Below, piece after piece: positions 17,201 through 23,256 of a stretch of 24,111 bases of DNA (position 1 is the stretch's first letter; the number at the start of each line of letters is the position of its first letter). Origin of the DNA: CAYLZN01 sp964387935 (GTDB taxonomy: Bacteria > Acidobacteriota > Vicinamibacteria > Vicinamibacterales > JAFNAJ01); assembly GCA_964387935.1 (NCBI GenBank), contig CAYLZN010000049.1, positions 1-24,111 of the forward strand. The letters run 5' to 3'. The notes beneath the pieces were generated by a model that saw only the letters and a program-made list of their open reading frames with translations, had not been told where the DNA came from and searched no databases. The translations under genes and the position numbers were made by a program.

Positions 17201-20200
17201 CTGGTCGGCGGCCTCCGAGAAGTGCATCGCCTTGCCAGGTCGACCCAGCCGGTCCGCGATTGGGACTGGACCGTTCCTCAGCGTTCCCTGGAACTGGCCG
17301 CTAGCGGTGTTCTGCGCCGAGCCATCAAGTGGATAGTGTGCGATCAAGTCCTCGGTCGACACAGTCCCCCAGTAGGTGTAGCCCCCCACCAGAGTCGAGC
17401 TCTGCTCGTCCGGGTTCGTCACCTGCACGTCTACAACTCCGGAGGCATGAGGGGGCGTTGATGCGACGATCGATTGGTCTGTGAGGACGCCGACAACTGC
17501 TGCGGGCGTACCGCCGAAGGCCACGGTCGCGCCGGTGGCGAACCCACTGCCCCTGATCGTCACCTTGGTGCTGCCCGCGGCGGGTCCGTCGGCGGGCTCA
17601 ACGCTGGTAACGACCGGCGGGGGATCGGACGCCGTGACGAAGATGGCGGTGAGAGTCTGATCGTGATCGAGGGCGAGCTCAACCACTGGGTTGTCGGAGA
17701 GATCGTCACCAGCCAGTGTCCACTTCTGGAACGCGGTCCCCGCAGGGGCCTGCGCAGTCAACCGGACTGTCGTCCCCTTCGCATAGCGTCGAATGAATGG
17801 AGTTTGCCCGTCTCCCCTACCGTCGAGATCCGTCGGACTCACAGCCACGGGAGCGGCCGAGATGTTGGCCCGAACGGCCAACCCGAACTGTGTGACGACG
17901 ACGCTGAACGGCGCATCGCTCGTATCCGCCGCCGGCCCTGCGACATCCCGAACCCTCAGGGTGTAGTCAGATCCCAGAGCCAGGTCCGCCGGGACTGGCC
18001 AGACCATCGACCCGCTGTTGGGTGTGCTCGCAACGAGCACGCTGTGCAGTAGCCCACCCTTCAGTAGCTCTATGGCAACGTTCGCGATTGCACCCTTTGA
18101 AGTCCAGTTCAGGGTGACTTCCCTCCCCCGTTGGATCTGCTCCGCATCATTTGGGTATGTCCAGCGCACGCTCGGCATCTGCTGAGTGTGGGTAGTCAGG
18201 ATGTTGGACGCCGAGGCGCCCGCCGAGTTGTAGGCAACCACTTGATACGAGTACGTGGTGTCCGGGCTCACCTGCGTGTCCGCGCACTGGCCGCTTTCGG
18301 CCGGCGCGCTGCACACGGTCACCCACAGAATGCCGTCCTGACTGCGCTCAACGCGGAAGCCGGCTTCGTTCGAGGAGTTGTCGGCCCACGATACGTGTGT
18401 CATGTCAGGAAGTGAACTAACACAGGAGATCAACCGTGGGGCAGGGGGAGGAAGCTCCTTGGCCGTCAGTTCAATGGTCGCAGAGGCGACGTTATTGGCG
18501 GGTAGAATGTCGAAGCCGACGTCTGCCCGCACCGTAAGCGTGTACAGGCCAGGAGCCAATGCACCGGTCTGCCAGATGGGCGCAAACACGGTTGACTTGC
18601 TCCCCGACACCGGCTCAGATTGAGCCTGTGAGTGCACGTACCCGCCGGGCCCTGTAATGACAAGCGAGACCATTGGCCTCTCGGAGTATCCATTCCCAGC
18701 CGAGACTACGGTGGACACCGCGATGTCTGTACCAGCGGGATACCTGGCCCCGTTGGCTGGCTCAAGGTGGCTTACGGAGATGTCGTGGCCCACGTCCACG
18801 ATGAAGCTTGACGCCCGCAAGTAATAGATGTCGGTCCCTTGGAGATTGTCGCGGACATAGAAGCTGTACTTGTTCTGCCCAGCGTCCGGCGGGACCTTGA
18901 AGGAGCGCACCGACACAGCACCATTCTCGTCCAGGCGGCTGCCGTGAGGATCGAACCAAGAGCGAACGTCTGTGCTATCGATGATGTCGCTTCTTGCAGG
19001 TGCATTGAACTTCCCGGACGGTGTTCGCGCCTTCCATTCGGCAATGCCACCTTGAGGTGCGCGGAGCTGTTCGGGAACATATGTGAACGGATACGAGTTC
19101 GGACTAACTGGTATGCCATGGTAACCATAGACAGTTGTGGACGCGATTCCGTCAAAGTAGATTACGTAGCTGCTGCTTTCGAACTGGCCGACCTCATCGA
19201 CTTCGGCCTCCCACTGCTTGATCACCGACCCGTTCTTCAGGACTTCGATCTGGGCTTCACGAGCGCTCGAGTCGACGAAAGCAGCCCGGAAGGAGTATCC
19301 GCCCACCACTGGGCTGGTCTGACCTTGGCGAACGGTGACGGGCTCCAACTGATACTCCGTATACCTTTGAGGCTCACCAACTGTGAGTGGTCTGCTGGCC
19401 CGGTTGTCTGAGGGGTCGTCGTCAGTCTGAATCTCGCCCCAGACCACGGCGGTCCACGCGCCCTCAGCGGAGCTTTTTACTTTGAGGAGCTTGGACACCG
19501 GGGCACTTACTACCTGAGGATCAACTGGTTTAGTGGCGGCCTCACCGAAGTCGACCAGCACATTATCCGGCCCGTAAAGGAAGAAGTGAGCGGTGATCGA
19601 CTCGGCTTGTTTCCCAATGTTCTTGAAGCTGGCAACGAGTGTCACGTCGCTGCCAGGAGAGACGAATGAGGGTGTGACGTGAAACGTTTCAACCTTGATG
19701 TTTCGGCCGGACAAGTCAGGCGGCGGCTTGCTCACGAGGGGCCCCTGGACCGTCGCGGAACTACGAAGTGACTCGGAAGCATTCGCGAAGCTGAATGAGA
19801 ACGTGTGCTGACCCTCACCCAGCGCGATGGGTCCAAGTGTGTAAACACCGTCCGCCGGTGAGCCAGTCTCCAGTTTCGGTTTCAGAGTGGAGATTGTGCC
19901 ATCGATACTGCCCCTGACCTCTGTCGGAGCCTCGCCGTCCTGATCGAAGTAGTAGACCCTGAAGGTGAAGCCGCCGGCCGCATCCCCGGCCCAATAGGGA
20001 GTACCAATCTGAAGGGGTCTGTTAGTTAGGAGGTCTATCCGGTTCTCGAGCAGCAAAGCGGCAATCTGTGTGTGGCCGATCTCGTTAGGATGGTACGATT
20101 CGCTCTGGGAAAACTCGTCGCCTAACCAGTTGATATCGTGAATCCAGCTGTTACTGTTGTCCAGGAACCCTGTCGGTTCTCGCCCCTTGAAATGGGTCTT

Positions 20201-21316
20201 GAGGTTGCTGAACCTGGCTGCTCTCCAAGGTGGTACGAAGTCCGAGTCTCCCAGAAAGTACGCAAAGCGGGCTCCGCCGCTTGAGGATACTGCGGCATTG
20301 GCGGCCGCAACGGCTTGGCTGATGGCTTCGTCGCCTTCATCTCCGAGTGCCCGGATTTCCTGACCTACAGGGTACAAACGGAAAGGCAGTCCGATTGCAA
20401 ACCAGTCATGCAGCTCGATGTAGGGATAGTCGAGTATGACGACACGGGCGAGGGGAGAGCGGCTGTGAATCGCCTCTAAGACCTTGGTCACCTGGGTAGT
20501 GACATGACTAAGATCATGGCACGCTACGCGACCAGATTCGTCCCGGAGTATGTCTCCGTCCTTGGTGAAGGCATCCCGCAGCTTGGTACATCCCTCGGGA
20601 GAGCCCGTACGAGCGACATCGATCATTGCCTCGCACTTATCAGCGTCTTTCCAGAAGAAGCACTGGCTGACCAGTTCTCCAAAATGCAGGTCGTTTGCCC
20701 CGATGGTCATCAGCACAAGGTCAGTATCCTCGGCGACAGCGTCGATCTGTGGCCGAAGTACCCAATTGCAAGTGAACAGGACGTTCCATCCAATCACAAC
20801 GGGAATGGGAAGGATGTCTTCAATGAGAACGCTGATGGTTTCTTCCTCGGCTCCATCGAAATCGCAGGCATTCGCTTCCTCAAGTTCCCCACGACCGGGA
20901 GGGAGTGGGGTTGAGAAGAACTTACTTCTTCGAGCCTTGACGTTCTGGCCCTGCTTCCCGTTTCCCCCTTGAACCCCCAGCACATCCGCAGTAACCGCGC
21001 CGTGACAGGCGGCGTTCACCAGATCAACCGAGTACTTCGGTTGGTCATCGGGAGGGTTCTCCAGGAGCTCCTCATACGCGCTCCCCCAGTTGGTCGTGCG
21101 TCGGAAGCAGCCCTTGGGGTCAAGGTGGAAGTCAGTCGCGCTCGGACCACTCAGAGCATCTCGCCCATTGTCATCACGAACAGCCGCACCAGTGCCAGCA
21201 GTGAAGGAGTCGCCCAGCAGGACGATCTTCAATGGCCGTGCCGCAGTCTGTGCTTGAGCAAGTTCAACTCCAAGGACGAGCAGGGATCCAAGTGCAAACA
21301 ACCGCAGCATGCTCAT
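14258..21316 (-). CDS. Giant secreted SGNH/GDSL hydrolase-adhesin, N-terminal 2,352 residues
   Basis: Start at 21316, with GGAG 7 nt upstream; residues 1-23 are a signal peptide. Residues 28-430 form an SGNH hydrolase: IVLLGDSFTAGTG (nucleophile Ser37), NAACHG (block II), TIGANDL (Asn208-Asp209) and ESYHPNEIGH (His409, with Glu in place of the usual Asp three residues before). Esterase or lipase activity is expected. Next come an Ig-like region (435-530), CARDB-like domains (540-645, 845-950), Fn3 (957-1044), an IPT/TIG domain (1233-1316) between InlB-type repeats (1180-1226, 1563-1608), LamG (1322-1525), Calx-beta (1611-1723), propeller-like module 1 (1726-2004), Calx-beta (2022-2134), a Cys-rich PKD-like domain (2140-2231) and He_PIG domains. 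The frame ends at a TGA inside a He_PIG domain that clearly continues at 14257 and below. Several domain names are by pattern only. Probably extracellular or surface-bound. Confidence 0.85.
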   Translation of the reverse strand: MSMLRLFALGSLLVLGVELAQAQTAARPLKIVLLGDSFTAGTGAAVRDDNGRDALSGPSATDFHLDPKGCFRRTTNWGSAYEELLENPPDDQPKYSVDLVNAACHGAVTADVLGVQGGNGKQGQNVKARRSKFFSTPLPPGRGELEEANACDFDGAEEETISVLIEDILPIPVVIGWNVLFTCNWVLRPQIDAVAEDTDLVLMTIGANDLHFGELVSQCFFWKDADKCEAMIDVARTGSPEGCTKLRDAFTKDGDILRDESGRVACHDLSHVTTQVTKVLEAIHSRSPLARVVILDYPYIELHDWFAIGLPFRLYPVGQEIRALGDEGDEAISQAVAAANAAVSSSGGARFAYFLGDSDFVPPWRAARFSNLKTHFKGREPTGFLDNSNSWIHDINWLGDEFSQSESYHPNEIGHTQIAALLLENRIDLLTNRPLQIGTPYWAGDAAGGFTFRVYYFDQDGEAPTEVRGSIDGTISTLKPKLETGSPADGVYTLGPIALGEGQHTFSFSFANASESLRSSATVQGPLVSKPPPDLSGRNIKVETFHVTPSFVSPGSDVTLVASFKNIGKQAESITAHFFLYGPDNVLVDFGEAATKPVDPQVVSAPVSKLLKVKSSAEGAWTAVVWGEIQTDDDPSDNRASRPLTVGEPQRYTEYQLEPVTVRQGQTSPVVGGYSFRAAFVDSSAREAQIEVLKNGSVIKQWEAEVDEVGQFESSSYVIYFDGIASTTVYGYHGIPVSPNSYPFTYVPEQLRAPQGGIAEWKARTPSGKFNAPARSDIIDSTDVRSWFDPHGSRLDENGAVSVRSFKVPPDAGQNKYSFYVRDNLQGTDIYYLRASSFIVDVGHDISVSHLEPANGARYPAGTDIAVSTVVSAGNGYSERPMVSLVITGPGGYVHSQAQSEPVSGSKSTVFAPIWQTGALAPGLYTLTVRADVGFDILPANNVASATIELTAKELPPPAPRLISCVSSLPDMTHVSWADNSSNEAGFRVERSQDGILWVTVCSAPAESGQCADTQVSPDTTYSYQVVAYNSAGASASNILTTHTQQMPSVRWTYPNDAEQIQRGREVTLNWTSKGAIANVAIELLKGGLLHSVLVASTPNSGSMVWPVPADLALGSDYTLRVRDVAGPAADTSDAPFSVVVTQFGLAVRANISAAPVAVSPTDLDGRGDGQTPFIRRYAKGTTVRLTAQAPAGTAFQKWTLAGDDLSDNPVVELALDHDQTLTAIFVTASDPPPVVTSVEPADGPAAGSTKVTIRGSGFATGATVAFGGTPAAVVGVLTDQSIVASTPPHASGVVDVQVTNPDEQSSTLVGGYTYWGTVSTEDLIAHYPLDGSAQNTASGQFQGTLRNGPVPIADRLGRPGKAMHFSEAADQWVEVTERWFESRTAPFSMSAWIRIDDLAAGGGGAVNSLLGRGAYLSYLSGEASLAGGIRKGANDVPMAKAPIPERGWYHVVGTWRGSVDGRYDLWVNGKLVSSITSAWELNENSYASGIAGNGYNQGTFTGGLDDVWIFGRVLPPEEILALYGSTPVQQHRLTVTSAGTGAGQVKVNGALRALPLSAAVDAGTTVTLEAVPAAGSVFSGWSGALTGADNPTRLTMIADAPVTATFVKAGELRFSAVTYSVAENAGKATLTVSRSGGSGGAVSARIESGGGTATAGMDYGSPEPAIVTFADGDEVSKPVELPILDDWLVEGTETINLALVDLQGGAVLGDPGAAVVTILDDDHARLLGVAEGSALKFLDTDGIVRAVLPADAPVADFDVSDDGSRVVYTTPISDGNYSVWLFDFATRARTFLFSQEWCQTISWLPATSQQFVYAGPGSKLYRYDVSNRTSSLWQDNSTVSQAFGLDTFRGGIAWDARASAALVRVGASGAGGDIVLRGNLCEAADSHHLCNLQAFSPTYDGSTSWANVSFSPALTSAGDFGYYVQRINWNEYRLIRKSLVSGMEVVIAANNSGLGAVAVPDDGRVAVVGAPPGEGNEVLLCSTEPDSCASIYSAQEPLGALMAVPVVGPFREWLEVPPAGAMEFGLVEETVPEGAGELAIPVVRSGGTAGALSALVSTGDVITQRPGLAIPGIDYVPLAQQVMFGAGESGPKFVTLKVIDDRVHDGTKTLRLMLQGEAVGTNREVGITITDDDPLPPGPSCVPNPSIAGQPVNLKMILPAPSVPWKCLWQVVCAGAPGPGSFDPGPGYCETRWTPPANPYSGDMQCRVSVQAVSADGGYLSGSCPTHIVQPRPPSPTIITPSPLPHGYERVSYYLQLQANSGTPPYRWSIVEGSLPPGLWLDPVTGIIRGTPTSPVTASFKVVVTDSANLSSDPKQFSLTIQPGAPAITTSSPLPDGRVGEPYSFKFQATG
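15305..16141 (-). repeat. Propeller-like module, copy 1 (protein-level duplication)
   Basis: Residues 1726-2004 of the giant protein, between two Calx-beta domains. Repeating beta-blade-like stretches include VADFDVSDDGSRVVYTT, TISWLPATSQQFVYAGPG and FGLDTFRGGIAW. A Cys pair sits in LCEAADSHHLC. Copy 2 is at 10607-11449. Confidence 0.75.
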
Positions 21317-21753
21317 GATTCGACTCCATTGAGCGTCGAACGTCCTTGGAGGAGGGGACGGTGGGCCTCTAACCTCTACAAAACAGATTGCATCGACACA
21401 GCCCCAAACCCTGGGAGCGTGATCGCATCAGCCGCCTGCTAACCGCCTGCCAGAATCACGGCTGTATTCGACCGAATACGTTCGGATTGTGACGCGGCGT
21501 CGGATGACACGATCTGGCGCGACATGGCGCGAGGTGGCGGGTCCGTGGCAGTCGCCGAACCGAAGAACTTGTCACGAGCAAGCCTTCATGATCAGGCAGA
21601 CAATCGAAGGTGCGACAGGCCGGAACGTATTTCGAGCAAGTTGGTGGCAGATCCGCACGACTTCTCGATGGCACAAGGCTGCTTCGGTCGCCGGCCTTTC
21701 GGCGCGAGCGGGTGCGTGTGCCGAAAACCCGAAAGCCGTCGGCGCACTCGCGT
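21317..21753. other. Intergenic region upstream of the giant adhesin gene
   Basis: About 440 bp without a convincing gene on either strand. It holds the Shine-Dalgarno sequence and presumably the promoter of the giant gene, although no strong -35/-10 pair stands out, and the palindrome at 21464-21479. Open frames here have no recognisable pattern. Confidence 0.6.
21464..21479. promoter_or_regulatory. 16-bp palindrome upstream of the giant gene, candidate operator
   Basis: GTATTCGACCGAATAC has perfect 7-bp arms and a 2-bp centre. It overlaps a second inverted repeat, CCGAA-TACG-TTCGG (21472-21485). It lies about 150 bp before the giant gene's start. The symmetry suggests a dimeric regulator site; the regulator is unknown. 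Confidence 0.4.
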
Positions 21754-22078
21754 GCGCGAGCGTGACCAGTTGTTTCTGAAACACGCCTCCACTTGACCCC
21801 TTGCCCCGTTCAGCTTGCCTTCTCCCGACGTCGTCTCGGACTCGCTCGTCGCCCCCGTCAGCGCCTGCATGCCGGTCAACCCGCGCGAACCCGCGTCGCC
21901 CGTCGTGTCTGCCTCGCCACGCGAGCGCCTGAACGGCCGGAAGGACATAGCCAACCACCTGGAAAAGGGTGTGCGCACCGTCCAGCGCTGGGAGCGCGAG
22001 TACCACGTGCCCGTTCACCGCCTCGGCCGGGGCGGCGGTGAGATCGTCTTCGCCTACCGCGATGAACTTGATGCGTGG
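21754..22078 (+). repeat. Direct repeat, copy 1: promoter region plus HTH coding sequence
   Basis: From GCGCGAGCGTGACC onward this region matches 23151-23466 with small indels in the leader. It covers the shared palindrome, the -35-like hexamer and the first 70 codons of the regulator. The repeat offset is about 1.4 kb. Confidence 0.85.
21771..21783. promoter_or_regulatory. 13-bp palindrome TGTTTCTGAAACA, copy 1
   Basis: Perfect 6-bp arms around a single T. It ends 9 nt before TTGACC (21793-21798), which is followed after 16 nt by TTGCCT. The same palindrome and the same 9-nt distance recur before the second regulator copy, so it is a candidate operator, perhaps for autoregulation. Confidence 0.5.
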
Positions 22079-22454
22079 CACTCGCGCTCGGAACGCGCGC
22101 GCAACGAGTCTCGTGCAGACGCGCAGGGTAACGGCCACTCGGGCACTGGCACGCTCGACGGCATTGCCCCGAACGGGCTGGCGCCGACTGCGTCAGCCGG
22201 GCGACCAGCAGCAGGCCCGAGCCGCAAAACGACCCCTGCGGGCGCCGCGCCCGCCGGCGGAACGGCAGCGCCCGCGCAGACCGCCCGCGTCGGCCGTGGC
22301 ACCTCCGCGTTCTGGATCCTGGGCAGTCCCGCTCCCGCGCGTGCCGATCCGGGTGGCGGGCCTCGGAGCGGTTTCGCGCTTGCGAGAGCGTCGCTGGCAG
22401 GCCCGGAGGGAGCCGCGAGCGGCCGACATCCGGGCATTCGCTCAGCGCGACTGA
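21869..22454 (+). pseudogene. Degraded copy of the HTH transmembrane sensor gene
   Basis: The first 70 codons match the intact downstream copy at 62 of 70 residues, including KGVRTVQRWEREY and GGEIVFAYRDELDAW. The conserved Trp24 of the family (NGWKDIA) is Arg here. After an Ala/Pro linker the frame reads SAFWILGS and then loses all membrane-span character. The next frame over continues with a weakly hydrophobic AVPLPRVPIRVAGLGAVS and ends at a TGA at 22452-22454, which points to a frameshift near 22325. No sensor domain follows. The original frame happens to stay open to 22990, but there it runs antisense to the DUF2442 and DUF4160 genes. It could still yield a free DNA-binding domain. The pseudogene call is likely but not certain. 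Confidence 0.65.
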
Positions 22455-22549
22455 GCCGAGCGCAGGCGGCGCCCAGCGCTCCGGTGGGCTCAGCCACGAG
22501 TGTCGCGCCCCCGGCTCCGGCGTCGCCGCACGATCTGCTGGTGAGGGCG

Positions 22550-22816
22550 CTACGCGGCCCGACCGCCCGCGCTGCGAGTTCCGGCGAGCAACCCCGCGAC
22601 ACTGAGGTCCTCGTCCGCGGCCGGCCAGTGGATCCCCTCGCCGTCGCCGAGGAGCCGCCAGTTCGCCCGGCCGGCAGCATCCGCCGCAAGGAGTCGCGGG
22701 AACCACGCCAGAGGCACGATGATCCGGCGTCCATCGGCCAGACGCACCTGCAGTTCGTCGGCGGTCACCTCGACGCCGCGCGCCAGCGGACGCAGCTCAG
22801 GTCCGGAAGAACTCAT
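22550..22816 (-). CDS. DUF2442 family protein (putative antitoxin)
   Basis: An 88-residue protein with the DUF2442 pattern VTADELQVRLADGRRIIVPL, WFPRLLAA, then GEGIHWPAADEDLSVAGLL. DUF2442 genes commonly sit directly beside DUF4160 genes, and the pair has been proposed as a type II toxin-antitoxin module. Here the two overlap by 20 bases with DUF4160 upstream, so they are one transcription unit with coupled translation. The start at 22816 lies within the last codons of DUF4160. The family call is strong; which partner is toxic is not established from sequence. Confidence 0.85.
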   Translation of the reverse strand: MSSSGPELRPLARGVEVTADELQVRLADGRRIIVPLAWFPRLLAADAAGRANWRLLGDGEGIHWPAADEDLSVAGLLAGTRSAGGRAA

Positions 22817-23033
22817 GCCATGCCTCCAAGAGCGTCTCCCTGTGGTTCGAAACGAGCGCCTGAATGCGCGTCAGTTCGTGCGCGGCGAAACCTGTCGACG
22901 CCGCGAGGGCAACCGCGTCCAACCAGAACTTGGCCAGTTTGCCACCATCCTGGACGTGGACGTGAGGCGGTTCGTGTCCTTCGTTGCTGAAGAAGAACCG
23001 GTAGCGCTCGACTCTCAGGATGGTCGGCGACAT
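22797..23033 (-). CDS. DUF4160 family protein (putative toxin)
   Basis: A 78-residue protein starting MSPTILRVERYRFFFSNEG. The family hallmark EPPHVHV follows, then AKFWLDAV, GFAAHELTRI and LLEAWHEFF. This is the full length usual for DUF4160. The frame is open upstream to 23126, but the added residues are not family-like and the -10 element at 23043-23048 supports the start at 23033. It pairs with the overlapping DUF2442 gene. The cassette is inverted relative to, and lies between, the two copies of the HTH sensor gene, which suggests insertion into the first copy after or during the duplication. Confidence 0.87.
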   Translation of the reverse strand: MSPTILRVERYRFFFSNEGHEPPHVHVQDGGKLAKFWLDAVALAASTGFAAHELTRIQALVSNHRETLLEAWHEFFRT

Positions 23034-23042
23034 CTGCCGGGC

Positions 23043-23051
23043 AGGATAGCA
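23043..23051 (-). promoter_or_regulatory. Extended -10 element of the DUF4160/DUF2442 operon
   Basis: On the minus strand TGCTATCCT carries a TGn extension and a TAnnCT hexamer ending 9 nt before the ATG at 23033. No Shine-Dalgarno sequence is present. A weak TCGAGG lies 17 nt upstream. The layout resembles that of the DUF433 operon. Confidence 0.4.
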
Positions 23052-23167
23052 GTTTCGTTCGCTCCCCTCGACTGCTTTCCGAGAAAGGACCGGACGTGCG
23101 GGACCCGTGGACACAGCGAGTCTCACCTACGGCCCAAAGCCGTTCGGCGGGCGCGAGCGTGACCAGT

Positions 23168-23180
23168 TGTTTCTGAAACA
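23168..23180. promoter_or_regulatory. 13-bp palindrome TGTTTCTGAAACA, copy 2
   Basis: Identical to 21771-21783 and again 9 nt upstream of the -35-like TTGACC. It is a candidate operator of the intact sensor gene. Confidence 0.5.
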
Positions 23181-23189
23181 CGCCCCCAA

Positions 23190-23218
23190 TTGACCCCTTC
23201 CCCCCGTTCAGCTAGCCT
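23190..23218 (+). promoter_or_regulatory. Sigma70-like promoter of the HTH sensor gene
   Basis: TTGACC (23190-23195), a 17-nt spacer and TAGCCT (23213-23218). The ATG lies 38 nt further on. Copy 1 has TTGACC with a 16-nt spacer and TTGCCT, so it is likely weaker. Confidence 0.5.
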
Positions 23219-23256
23219 TGTCGGCGCCAACGTTCGTGGCCCCCGTCAGCGCCTGC

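Noticed and set aside
21473..21484. LexA/SOS box (CGAATACGTTCG)
   Set aside because: It lacks the C and G next to the core found in the Gram-positive-type CGAAC-N4-GTTCG box, and the gene downstream is not SOS-like.
21572..22138. Minus-strand open frame across the first sensor copy
   Set aside because: It is the antisense of the HTH region; a similar shadow occurs opposite the second copy at 23212-24081.
22455..22990. Continuation of the first sensor copy to a 373-residue protein
   Set aside because: Beyond about residue 150 the frame has no family similarity, and from 22550 it is antisense to DUF2442 and DUF4160.
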